The position numbers and the translations under genes were made by a program. A model generated the notes under the pieces. That model was not told the origin of the DNA, did no database searches, and saw only the letters and a program-made list of their open reading frames with translations. Positions 43,759-52,085 of a stretch of 64,000 nucleotides of DNA are shown here, one piece after another (position 1 is the first letter of the stretch; every line of letters begins with the position of its first letter). This DNA is from Petrimonas sp. IBARAKI (GTDB lineage Bacteria; Bacteroidota; Bacteroidia; Bacteroidales; Dysgonomonadaceae). The DNA is taken from positions 1,798,001 through 1,862,000 of the forward strand of contig AP018040.2 in assembly GCA_002356435.2 (NCBI GenBank), read 5' to 3'.

Positions 43759-44937
43759 ATGTTAAAATCCTTAAAGAACGAAGACTGGACGGCTACGCTC
43801 ATTGGTGGAGTCATTTTGTTGCTTGTCATATTGATGCCGGGTTACATGAAAAATCCGGTAGTTTTGTTTACATCAATTGCAGTGTTATCCTACCTGGGAT
43901 ATCTTTTTTTAGGAAACAAAGATAAGGGACAATTTATCTTATCCTTTATCATTATCTACGCACTTGCCTTGTTGGCTGATGTGATAACCGACGTGGCTTT
44001 TGTGAAAAAAATGGGGCTGGAATCGGTCTTTTTCTCTGTTCTGATAGGATTGATTGTGCGTAATACGATTGGATTACCCAAATGGATGGGAGCTGCCGTC
44101 CGGAGTGAATATTACATAAAAGCGGGCTTGGTTATCCTGGGTAGCAGCATCCTTTTCGGAGAAATTATGAGGGCGGGCAGCCTGGGTATGATTCAAGCCG
44201 TAATTGTGGTGCTAAGCGTGTGGTATTTCAGTTTCTGGGTTTCGCGGAAGATGGGTGTTGATTCTGAAATGTCCATGATGTTATCGAGCTCAGTTTCCAT
44301 TTGCGGTGTTTCTGCTGCCATTGCTACTTGCGGAGCCATCAAGGGCGACCCTAAAAAACTCTCTTTCATTGTTTCGCTTGTTCTTATTGTCGCTATCCCG
44401 ATGATGTATATCCTGCCTTTCTTTGCCAAATGGATGGGATTGAGTGAACAGGTGGCCGGGGCTTGGTTGGGAGGCTCTATTGATACTACGGCTGCCGTGG
44501 TGGCTTCGGGAAAATTCATCGGGGAAACGGCAGAGCAATACAGCGTTATCATTAAATCGGCGCAAAACGTGTTGCTGGGTGTTGCTGCTTTTGCTATATC
44601 CATTTACTGGTCTTACAAAGGTACAAATTCCAATATTCGTCCTTCGGGGAGTGTTTTGTGGGAGCGTTTCCCAAAATTTGTCCTTGGGTTTCTTGTGGCA
44701 TCGCTGATCTTCAGCTTTGCTTTTGAACCGGCAACCGGGAAAAGTCTCTCGAAAATTGCCCAGGAATCGCGCGGGTTGCTCTTCTCGTTGGCTTTTGTTT
44801 GCATTGGCCTGGAAACCAGCTTCAGGGATATCTTCAAGAAAGAAAATTCAAAATATATCTGGTCGTTTCTTATTGCGCAGGGATTTAATATTGTCCTGAC
44901 GCTTGTTGTTGCGTGGTTTCTGTTCAGAAGTTTCTGA
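43759..44937 (+). CDS. YeiH-family putative sulfate/anion exporter
   Basis: A 392-residue inner-membrane protein with about ten helices, of the YeiH/UPF0324 family annotated as putative sulfate exporters. The family motif SVSICGVSAAIATCGAIKGD lies near residue 180 and GGSIDTTAAVVASG near residue 240. The transported compound is not proven. It diverges from the barrel/kinase operon. Its end forms a short hairpin (TCAGA/TCTGA) running into T residues near 44924-44942. Confidence 0.85.
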   Translation: MLKSLKNEDWTATLIGGVILLLVILMPGYMKNPVVLFTSIAVLSYLGYLFLGNKDKGQFILSFIIIYALALLADVITDVAFVKKMGLESVFFSVLIGLIVRNTIGLPKWMGAAVRSEYYIKAGLVILGSSILFGEIMRAGSLGMIQAVIVVLSVWYFSFWVSRKMGVDSEMSMMLSSSVSICGVSAAIATCGAIKGDPKKLSFIVSLVLIVAIPMMYILPFFAKWMGLSEQVAGAWLGGSIDTTAAVVASGKFIGETAEQYSVIIKSAQNVLLGVAAFAISIYWSYKGTNSNIRPSGSVLWERFPKFVLGFLVASLIFSFAFEPATGKSLSKIAQESRGLLFSLAFVCIGLETSFRDIFKKENSKYIWSFLIAQGFNIVLTLVVAWFLFRSF

Positions 44938-44959
44938 TTTTTAGCAGACAGCTTTTTTT

Positions 44960-45853
44960 CTACCTTCCCGGCCTGAACTTAAGTTCCAGTTTCGGCTGCG
45001 GGCGCATCTTGCCCGAAAACATGTCGCGTACCCAAATCAACCCTGCTTCTGCACCCACAGTGGGTTGGAACCAGTACTCAACAGTGCCGCCGTAGTGCGT
45101 GTTGTCCATCATCGGCATCATGGGTACACCAGGGCGGTTGGTCTTTTGCGTCACCGGAAATCCGCCGTAGGCATTCAGAAACCAGTCGTCAGACAAACGG
45201 TACCGGGCGTGAAGGTCGATCAGCACCGCCGATTGGTTCAGGTTAAACATGTTGGCGCCGGTCTTCATAAAGCCGGCACTGCCTTCTAACATCAAGTTCC
45301 TGCCTGCCAGATACTGTAAATCTGCAGAGACGCTCCAGAAGGGAATAACGTTAAAATTTGAATTATACATCCCCGATAACCCCGCATTGAGATTGGGTGT
45401 AAGCAGATAGCTAGCCCCGACATTCAGTATATAATAGTTTCCTTTCCCAAAAAAAGGGGTTTCCACTAATCCCAGTGTAGCTGCAGAATAAAGGCTTATT
45501 CTCGGAACCGGTGAATAGGTTGCTACGGCTGTTCGTGATTTGGAATTAATATTATCCGATCCGGTACCGTAAAACTGAACGCCCGATGGTTGTGTGCGAG
45601 ACATAAGGTAAGGATTTACCGTGAAGTCGTTGAAGCGGTTGTATTGAAGCCCGTCTTTTCCCACGATCGGGTGTATGGTGGGAATAATGACGGAAACACC
45701 ACCCGGTGCAGCAGAATCGGAGGGCAAGGACAACGGATTTTTCGGGATTATCCTTAAACTGTCTTTTCTGATGGGGTTCTCTTGTGCGCACACCGAATAA
45801 AACACCAGAAACATCAGGAAAAACAGAAGTAAAAGTTGTTGCGGAATCTTCAT
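44960..45853 (-). CDS. Outer-membrane barrel protein of unknown function
   Basis: A 297-residue protein with a signal peptide (about 1-23, ending VCAQ) and, from about residue 75, alternating strands with aromatic girdles (YYILNVGASYLLTPNLNAGL), ending KLELKFRPGR. The look is of a small outer-membrane barrel. I do not recognise a family. It converges on the YeiH-like gene with a 22-base gap and has 247 bases of empty DNA upstream. Confidence 0.65.
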   Translation of the reverse strand: MKIPQQLLLLFFLMFLVFYSVCAQENPIRKDSLRIIPKNPLSLPSDSAAPGGVSVIIPTIHPIVGKDGLQYNRFNDFTVNPYLMSRTQPSGVQFYGTGSDNINSKSRTAVATYSPVPRISLYSAATLGLVETPFFGKGNYYILNVGASYLLTPNLNAGLSGMYNSNFNVIPFWSVSADLQYLAGRNLMLEGSAGFMKTGANMFNLNQSAVLIDLHARYRLSDDWFLNAYGGFPVTQKTNRPGVPMMPMMDNTHYGGTVEYWFQPTVGAEAGLIWVRDMFSGKMRPQPKLELKFRPGR

Positions 45854-46067
45854 ATTGTATATTTTGGCCGTTACACTATCAAAATCAGACCGCCTTTCTG
45901 ACAGATTTCAGTCTAATATCTGTTACCTGCTATCTATAACAAAATTAATCATTTGTTTCTTAAGAGATGCCCAATTTTTCAAAATCACTGCATAAGAAAA
46001 GTTAAAAGTATTCGGGAGGTTTCCTTTTTGAAAGGAAGTTTGATGGCGGATTTTACGCAAATATGAA

Positions 46068-46075
46068 TATCTTTG
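46068..46075 (+). promoter_or_regulatory. -7 box for the M28 peptidase gene
   Basis: TATCTTTG, a perfect TAnnTTTG box 25 bases before the ATG. A TTTG at 46039-46042 lies 25 bases further up, longer than the usual spacing. Confidence 0.5.
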
Positions 46076-46100
46076 TAAAAAAAATCAAAATACATTTCAA

Positions 46101-47600
46101 ATGCATATTATCAGAAAAGTTTGCTTCCTCGTTCTGCTGATAGGAAGTCTACCTGTCGGAGCGCAAAATAAAGTAAGCAAAAAAATCATGGAGATTGGGA
46201 AAACGGATAACCGCACCATGCAACATTTGGATATACTCACCAACCGGATCGGCGGTAGGCCGATAGGTTCCGACGCTTATGAAAATGCTACGTACTGGGT
46301 GGCCGGTAAACTGAAGGAGTGGGGGTTGGAAGTGGAAATTCAGGAAGTGGGAGAAATGCCCGTGGGTTTTAACCGGGGCCCCTGGTTTGGGAAAATGTAC
46401 AGTGATACCTCCATGTCACTCGATTTTGTAACGCCTAGCTATACATCCGGAACAAAAGGAGTACAACGAGGACATGTGGTTGTTGAACCCAAAACCCGGC
46501 AGGAGTTTGAACGGATGAAGGGGAAATTGAAAGGAGCATGGGTGTTGATTGAAGGACAGAATACCGGTTTTCCTATTGATCACTCTGTAAGCGGAGATTC
46601 CCTGCGGAGTGCCATCATTGCCAAAAAAGAAGCATCTCCAAACGATTCTGACAAAATCACCGAGCCGGCATTATTCTATAAGGAGATGAGGGAAGCCGGA
46701 ATTCTGGGAACGATCCAGTCGGCTCCGGTTCCACTGGTGGCGATGTATGACCGGAAAAATATTTACAGCTTGTCGTTTGATAACCTGCCCACCATTCCCG
46801 ATATAAAATTGAATGAAGATCAGTATAATATTATTCGAAAAAAAGTGGAAAGGAGGGAGTTTGTAATGTTGGAATTTGACATACGCAACCATTTCAAACC
46901 CGGACCGGTAAAATACCACAATGTGATAGGAAAGATCCGGGGGACGAAATATCCGGATGAATACGTGATGAGCGGCTGTCATCTGGACTCCTACGATTCC
47001 TCCACTGGGGCGGTTGATTGTGGGACGGGCGTTGCTCCTAATCTGGAAATGGCGCGGATGATCATGGCTGCCGGAGGAAACCGTCCCGACAGGACGATTT
47101 TGTTTTGTTTTTGGGCAGGAGAAGAGTTTGGGTTGTTGGGCTCTAAATTTTGGGTGGAGAACAATCCGGATAAATTGAAAAAGATATCCAATTATTTTAA
47201 CCGTGACGGCGGTCCAACCGCCGCATCGGGGTTGAACGTTCCCGAAAATATGTACGACGATATTGTAAAATGTACGGAGGGGTTAGCCGATTACAACCCT
47301 CAGATTCCTTTCACCGTTGAAAAAAGCACACAACCTCCTCGTGCTGTCCCCATTACTGCCGGAGGTAGCGATCATGCCTATTTTGCTATGAATGGCGTTC
47401 CGACTCTTGCTTTCAGCAATACGGATCCGTTAGGGTATAATTTCAGTTACCGGGAAATCTGGCATACTACCCGCGACCTGTATAACTTAAGCATTCCTGA
47501 GTACATGGACTATACATCCGTAACGCAGGCGGTTACAGTTTATAACATGGCTAATTTAAAGAATTTGTTACCGCGGGACGGGATTTATATTCAGGAGTAA
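46101..47600 (+). CDS. Secreted M28-family zinc peptidase
   Basis: A 499-residue aminopeptidase-like protein with a signal peptide (about 1-21, ending VGAQ). The co-catalytic zinc ligands of family M28 are seen in order: SGCHLDSYD (His and Asp), a DCGTGVAPNLEMARM block, FWAGEEFGLLGS (Glu-Glu), NRDGGP, and a C-terminal GGSDHAYFAMNGVP (His). A protease-associated-like insert lies between residues about 100 and 270. It should free amino acids from peptides in the periplasm or outside. Confidence 0.9.
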   Translation: MHIIRKVCFLVLLIGSLPVGAQNKVSKKIMEIGKTDNRTMQHLDILTNRIGGRPIGSDAYENATYWVAGKLKEWGLEVEIQEVGEMPVGFNRGPWFGKMYSDTSMSLDFVTPSYTSGTKGVQRGHVVVEPKTRQEFERMKGKLKGAWVLIEGQNTGFPIDHSVSGDSLRSAIIAKKEASPNDSDKITEPALFYKEMREAGILGTIQSAPVPLVAMYDRKNIYSLSFDNLPTIPDIKLNEDQYNIIRKKVERREFVMLEFDIRNHFKPGPVKYHNVIGKIRGTKYPDEYVMSGCHLDSYDSSTGAVDCGTGVAPNLEMARMIMAAGGNRPDRTILFCFWAGEEFGLLGSKFWVENNPDKLKKISNYFNRDGGPTAASGLNVPENMYDDIVKCTEGLADYNPQIPFTVEKSTQPPRAVPITAGGSDHAYFAMNGVPTLAFSNTDPLGYNFSYREIWHTTRDLYNLSIPEYMDYTSVTQAVTVYNMANLKNLLPRDGIYIQE

Positions 47601-47604
47601 ACGA

Positions 47605-48525
47605 TCACCTTTTCAATACCCAGGCATCCCGGTGATTGGGAAAATCCTTTTTGAGCTGTTTCAGGTTTTGTTCAGCTTCCTCGCGTGTAGAGAAAGACAA
47701 GGCGTAAACATCGATACGATTGGGGCGATCGATAACGGAAGCAGCTGAAAATCCTTCGGAATGCAACAGGGCAATCATGTCATCGGCTACATTGCGAACC
47801 TGATAAACACCGGTCACGATGTAAAACTTGGGGCCTTTCGATGACAGCGTAGCTTCTACTTCGGGTTGGGTTGTGGTAATGTTTTCACTAAGATCCGGCG
47901 TTTCCCCGGAAACAGCTCCAGCCGCAACGGATGGGACTGAACCGAGGGAGAAGAATTGAGCCGTTTGATGGCGAAGAGTACTGTCCTGAATGGGGAAAAG
48001 AAGCATTATAGCGGCAATAACCGCTGCTGCAGCTGCACCAATGGCTGCTTTCCTTACAATGAATTTCTTGCTGCTTTCCGGTATTTCGACTAACTGTGCA
48101 GCCGGCTGCAGCTGAATTACGGGTTTCAAGGAAGCACTGGAAAGCCCAAAGTGTTCGGGTCGCACAAAATTTTTTGACTGATAAACAAACCGCTGATCAT
48201 CCACCATCCGGAAACTTCCCAGATCGCCCAGATCGACAGATTTCTCAGAACGTAACTGGTTTTTAATCTGTCGCACGGAGTCATTGATTTTTTGTGTGGC
48301 GTTTTCAAAAGAAATGCCGTCAATACGCATGTAAGACTCCACCAATAATCCGTCGTTGTGGGAGAGTTCTCGATTAAATACCAGTTCACACTCCGGTGGA
48401 TTGAAAACCGAGAGTCCGTTTCTGTGGGCAGGAGCCGTATTCACAACAAATCCTCCCAGTGAAGGAACAATTACACAATTGTGTGTATGTAAAAGATATT
48501 CTATATGGGAAATCAGCTGGTTCAT
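47605..48525 (-). CDS. HU-CCDC81-type and SPOR-domain membrane protein
   Basis: A 306-residue protein with three parts: an N-terminal pair of HU-like CCDC81 domains (about 1-125, NQLISHIEYLLHTHNCVIVP), one transmembrane helix (about 165-185, AAIGAAAAAVIAAIMLLFPI), and a C-terminal SPOR domain (about 235-306, FYIVTGVYQVRNVADDMIAL) that binds denuded glycan at division sites. It would tether the cytoplasmic HU-like part to septal peptidoglycan. This architecture is common in Bacteroidota; its job is not settled. ruvC lies 37 bases upstream on the same strand. Confidence 0.85.
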   Translation of the reverse strand: MNQLISHIEYLLHTHNCVIVPSLGGFVVNTAPAHRNGLSVFNPPECELVFNRELSHNDGLLVESYMRIDGISFENATQKINDSVRQIKNQLRSEKSVDLGDLGSFRMVDDQRFVYQSKNFVRPEHFGLSSASLKPVIQLQPAAQLVEIPESSKKFIVRKAAIGAAAAAVIAAIMLLFPIQDSTLRHQTAQFFSLGSVPSVAAGAVSGETPDLSENITTTQPEVEATLSSKGPKFYIVTGVYQVRNVADDMIALLHSEGFSAASVIDRPNRIDVYALSFSTREEAEQNLKQLKKDFPNHRDAWVLKR

Positions 48526-48562
48526 AACGCAAAGATAAAAAAATGATTATGGATTTGAAAAT

Positions 48563-49141
48563 TTATTTTCTTATTTTTGTCTGATTACGTTCTGCAAAAT
48601 CTTTCCAGTTCTTGTATTTAAGACCATCGGATTGAACACCCAAAGACTGGTAATAGTGGCACATGGCTGCAGCCAGACCGTCCGTGGCATCCAGCTGAGG
48701 AAGCATGTTCGCGTCAGGGATCTGCAGAATCTTTTGCAACATGTAGGCCACCTGTTCTTTTGCCGCACGCCCATTTCCGGTAATGGACATTTTTATTTTC
48801 AACGGAGCGTATTCAAAAATGGGAACGTCTCGTGCTATGGCTGCGGCCATGGCAACACCTTGTGCACGGCCAAGTTTGAGCATGCTTTGCACATTTTTAC
48901 CGTAAAAAGGTGCTTCAATAGCCATCTCATCGGGTAAATATTCTTCGATCAAGCTGACAACCCGTGAATAAATTTTTGCCAGACGAAGGTAATGGTTTTC
49001 ATATTTGTCGAGCTGCATAACACCCATTGCTTCAAGTGCCGGCTTGTTCCCGAGGACCTTGAGAATTCCGTATCCCATAACTTGTGTCCCCGGGTCGATA
49101 CCCAGAATAATTCGTTCTTTTATAGGCGGTTGTTGTATCAT
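48563..49141 (-). CDS. ruvC: Holliday junction resolvase RuvC
   Basis: A 192-residue endonuclease cutting Holliday junctions with RuvAB. Catalytic acids are seen in [14 protein letters not shown] (Asp16), [11 protein letters not shown] (Glu) and [15 protein letters not shown] (two Asp). Length is normal with a short C-terminal extension. It overlaps the upstream DUF4286-like gene by 4 bases. Confidence 0.95.
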   Translation of the reverse strand: MIQQPPIKERIILGIDPGTQVMGYGILKVLGNKPALEAMGVMQLDKYENHYLRLAKIYSRVVSLIEEYLPDEMAIEAPFYGKNVQSMLKLGRAQGVAMAAAIARDVPIFEYAPLKIKMSITGNGRAAKEQVAYMLQKILQIPDANMLPQLDATDGLAAAMCHYYQSLGVQSDGLKYKNWKDFAERNQTKIRK

Positions 49142-49446
49142 AGATCAATGGGTTGCAAAAGTGTTGCAAATCCCTGAATGTTTTGTCCAAATCTTGTTGT
49201 TATTAAAAAATAGAGCTTTCTTCCCACAGTTTTGTTCCATTCCTCCAGGGCTTCAATTGTATCGGATTTAAACTCCAGGGCATAGGAGGCATCCCCGTTG
49301 TCGTCTTTAGAAAAAACACGTGTGAGCCTTGGCTCTTTCATGACATGGTTTTGGGTGGATAAGGGGATGTACTCGTTACGGATAAAATCCAGAAACTTGT
49401 TCTGTAATTCTGTCGGAACGCTAAAAGTAGTGTTATAAATAATCAT
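49138..49446 (-). CDS. DUF4286-like small protein
   Basis: A 102-residue soluble protein beginning [20 protein letters not shown], with [12 protein letters not shown] and [16 protein letters not shown], which resembles the DUF4286 family often found just upstream of ruvC in Bacteroidota. A ferredoxin-like alpha/beta fold is plausible. Function unknown. The ATG at 49446 gives the family N-terminus; the frame opens 14 codons earlier into the tRNA promoter region. Confidence 0.75.
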   Translation of the reverse strand: MIIYNTTFSVPTELQNKFLDFIRNEYIPLSTQNHVMKEPRLTRVFSKDDNGDASYALEFKSDTIEALEEWNKTVGRKLYFLITTRFGQNIQGFATLLQPIDL

Positions 49447-49482
49447 TGTGTTCTTTTCTGTAAATTTACTTTTCGAATACCG

Positions 49483-49512
49483 TTGCAAATTTAAATAAAA
49501 ACTCTATCTTTG
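49483..49512 (+). promoter_or_regulatory. Promoter of the tRNA-Ala gene
   Basis: TTG at 49483-49485 and TATCTTTG at 49505-49512 match the -33 and -7 boxes with 19 bases between, placing the start about 14 bases before the tRNA. Confidence 0.6.
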
Positions 49513-49532
49513 CAAACCGAAACAAAAAACAT

Positions 49533-49606
49533 GGGGGATTAGCTCAGCTGGCTAGAGCGTTTGACTGGCAGTCAAAAGGTCATCGGTTCGACTCCGATAT
49601 TCTCCA
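49533..49606 (+). tRNA. tRNA-Ala (anticodon GGC)
   Basis: A 74-base tRNA folds fully: seven-pair acceptor GGGGGAT with ATTCTCC, D arm GCTC/GAGC, anticodon stem TTTGA/TCAAA with loop CTGGCAG (anticodon GGC at 49567-49569), and T arm with GGTTCGACTCC. The G3-U70 pair, the alanine identity element, is present. The discriminator is A and CCA is not encoded. Confidence 0.96.
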
Positions 49607-50080
49607 CTCACGAAAAACAGTTGTAAAAGGGATTTGCGGTAAAGACGGAAGTCCCTTCATTACTTGTAATAAATGCGGAAATTACCCGGAATTGAGCATA
49701 AAACGATTTTTTATGACTACTTTGAAATTAGTACTTGTCCCATAGGAAAGTGTTGAAAAGCGGAAAACACAAAATACAAATCGCGGTAGGAAACAAATAA
49801 ATAAAATAATACATAGTTACTCGTTTTGAAATTGACAGGTCTCGATCAATTTAAAGCAGAGACAAGTGGTGGTGGGTAAGCAGATGCAGCCAATGCCGGG
49901 ATATGAGAATTGGGGTATTCGTATATAAACGGTAAACAGCTTACGGCAAGAATACCTATTGATAATACTGATGCTAAAAAGAAACATATATTCCCATTGT
50001 TGCAACAAAATTTAAAGAACCTTTGTATCCGACAGGAAAATTAACATCGCATTTTATCTTTTTTAAAAATACTGATTTGC
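49607..50080. other. Region without a recognised gene after tRNA-Ala
   Basis: 474 bases. An imperfect hairpin (AAGGGATTT at 49627-49635 with AAGTCCCTT at 49649-49657) follows the tRNA and may help end its transcript. A short frame near 49856-49930 reads KQRQVVVGKQMQPMPGYENW, which looks protein-like but has neither start nor family; it could be a gene remnant. Nothing else is supported. Confidence 0.4.
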
Positions 50081-51721
50081 ATGAAACATAAATTGTTCTT
50101 TTTTGCAGTCTTTACCCTCATTGTGTCGGGTTGTGCAAAAACAGATCTGCCTACGAAACCAAGCGATGCCGGCATATTGACCCTCACTGCTGTCATGCCG
50201 GACACGGAGTCACAAACCCGCGTTGCCCTGGAGAAAGATCCGGACAACAAAAATATTGTCGTGAGATGGAGAGCGGGCGACAAGGTGCAATTTTTCTTTA
50301 AAACACAAAAGTACTCGGTTGTGGCAGGAGAAGAGACAACCTTTACCATCGTCCCGGATACCGACAGCAAAAAGGCTACTTTCGCCGTTACACTACCGGC
50401 GGGTGTTACTGCACCCTGCACCGTTTATCTGGTTCACGGTGCAACGGCATCCACTGATGGCAGCAAGATCGAAGTGGATGTTTCTCCCGTGGGTTTCAAA
50501 AAGCTGGACGAATTGGTTACGCCTCTTGTTGGAAAAATGGAGGTTGTTTCCGGCAGTCCGGTAGATGTTATCCCTCTTAAGCATCTAGGCACCTTGCAAT
50601 GTCTAACGCTGGCAAACCACTGGAAAAATATGTTCACGGCAACGGTGGAGTTGTCTTATACAGCAGGAAGTGAATGGTTTTACAAAACCGGCAGTAAATA
50701 CGACCTGATAAGCGAATCGGTTAGTTTCACCGGTAGCGGCACAACCCAGTGGCAGGAGATCTCTGTTCCGGCATGGCAGGCTGAAACGTTTGCCCAGTGG
50801 GTGATGCCCAACGGGAATGTCCCGCCGATAATAGGGTTAAAAGCCGACAGTCTTGTTTCCGCCAACCAAAAGCCTGCGCGCAGTACCGGACTGGAGAGAG
50901 GCCGTGCCTATCGTCTCTATGGCTCAGTGGATTACTACCATACTGGCCTCAAGTTTGCCGAACCCCTTGTTTGGGCGGGTAGTAATGTCTACTGGGACGG
51001 TGCGCAGCTCACGTTCGATGAAACGGTTGTTGATGCTGGTGCTGGCTCCGATCTTAAGCAGGGTGTGTTCTTTAGATGGGGATCACTGGTGGGAGTTTCC
51101 CCCTCTTTATTTTATGTTACCTATACCCCTTGCTATGTTGCTGAGGGTGCTAGTTCCTGGACTATCGGCAATACCCCATATGACAGTATCCCTGATTTTT
51201 TAGGTGTGCATACTGATGGCGGTGGACAAACCAACACTTTTCTTAACGATGCCGATCGGAACAGTGACACCATGTATCTGACATCCAGGGGCGATATCTG
51301 CAAGTACCTGAGTAAGACCGGTGCTGTAGAAGGTAACTGGCGCATGCCAACCGGTGCCGAATTTAATGCTGCAGGTATAGCGGCGCGCATTATGGTTGGC
51401 TTTTCAACCTATACTTTTCCTTGGTCTAAATTTGGTACTTACGCCACTATTTCCGATGATGGGGTAGACGGTACAGCTGTGATCGGAGGTGGTGGTATCT
51501 ATACTGTTGGCGATACTTCTACACGTTTTCCAGCCTCCGGTTACCGGGGTTACCATGGCACGCTCTTCAGTCTAGGTTCTCACGGGATTAATTGGAGCTG
51601 CAGCACCATAGATAATGGAACAGGCAACGCTTTTTGCTTGTCCTTTGCCCCACCTAGTGTGTCTCCAGCCTTTATTGCCACTCGATCTTTTGGATTTTCG
51701 GTGAGGTGTGTCCGAGAATAG
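50081..51721 (+). CDS. Fimbrillin-like lipoprotein with FISUMP-type C-terminal domain
   Basis: A 546-residue lipoprotein: signal with lipobox SGC (Cys18). Residues about 35-270 resemble the fimbrillin-like N-terminal domain (TRVALEKDPDN, VVRWRAGDKVQFFF, KHLGTLQCLTL). The C-terminal third ends in the pattern FPASGYRGYHGTLFSLG, NWSCST and SFGFSVRCVRE, typical of the Fibrobacter-succinogenes-major-paralogous (FISUMP) domain. It is likely displayed at the cell surface. No chaperone or other pilus gene lies beside it. It is intact, unlike the fimbrillin-like gene at 10.8-11.5 kb. Confidence 0.8.
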   Translation: MKHKLFFFAVFTLIVSGCAKTDLPTKPSDAGILTLTAVMPDTESQTRVALEKDPDNKNIVVRWRAGDKVQFFFKTQKYSVVAGEETTFTIVPDTDSKKATFAVTLPAGVTAPCTVYLVHGATASTDGSKIEVDVSPVGFKKLDELVTPLVGKMEVVSGSPVDVIPLKHLGTLQCLTLANHWKNMFTATVELSYTAGSEWFYKTGSKYDLISESVSFTGSGTTQWQEISVPAWQAETFAQWVMPNGNVPPIIGLKADSLVSANQKPARSTGLERGRAYRLYGSVDYYHTGLKFAEPLVWAGSNVYWDGAQLTFDETVVDAGAGSDLKQGVFFRWGSLVGVSPSLFYVTYTPCYVAEGASSWTIGNTPYDSIPDFLGVHTDGGGQTNTFLNDADRNSDTMYLTSRGDICKYLSKTGAVEGNWRMPTGAEFNAAGIAARIMVGFSTYTFPWSKFGTYATISDDGVDGTAVIGGGGIYTVGDTSTRFPASGYRGYHGTLFSLGSHGINWSCSTIDNGTGNAFCLSFAPPSVSPAFIATRSFGFSVRCVRE

Positions 51722-51749
51722 ATTGAAATTATTCACACCATCCCGTTCG

Positions 51750-51947
51750 TTAGCGGCGACTTGTCTGATATGCCGTATTGACTGAAGCGGATTTGTACAT
51801 GTAGTAATGTCCGCTCTTCTTGTCTGGCATAATGTAAGGATCACGGATAGGAATTTCCGATAGCTTTTTTACGGTCTGGGCACATAACAGCAAAGCGTTG
51901 ATAGCAATAATGAAAAAGAGTGTTAATGATTGATTTTTCAGGTTCAT
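51750..51947 (-). pseudogene. 5' fragment of a GH43-type glycoside hydrolase
   Basis: A 65-codon frame starting at 51947 with a signal peptide (ending LLCAQ) and TVKKLSEIPIRDPYIMPDKK, then SGHYYMYKS. The RDPYI block with the following YYMY is how secreted Bacteroidota GH43 enzymes begin (the Asp is the catalytic base). After about 54 residues the match ends and a stop follows at 51750, where a full enzyme would have over 300. The body has been lost, probably through rearrangement with the convergent lipoprotein gene that ends 28 bases away. Confidence 0.65.
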
Positions 51948-52085
51948 AATATTATTTTGTATTCAACGATACACAGAATCTTTCAGGGAACAGGAAAAAA
52001 TCGATAATTTTGTCGTCGTGACAAGGAAGTAATTTATTTTGTATTTCTGTCCGCTCAACGAACTAATGATTTTGTTTGCGATAAA

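Noticed and set aside
49817-50008. A 63-codon minus-strand frame after tRNA-Ala
   Set aside because: Low-complexity composition, no start context, no family resemblance.
49533-50080. Integrated mobile element at tRNA-Ala
   Set aside because: No integrase gene and no second copy of the tRNA 3' end was found by eye in the following DNA.
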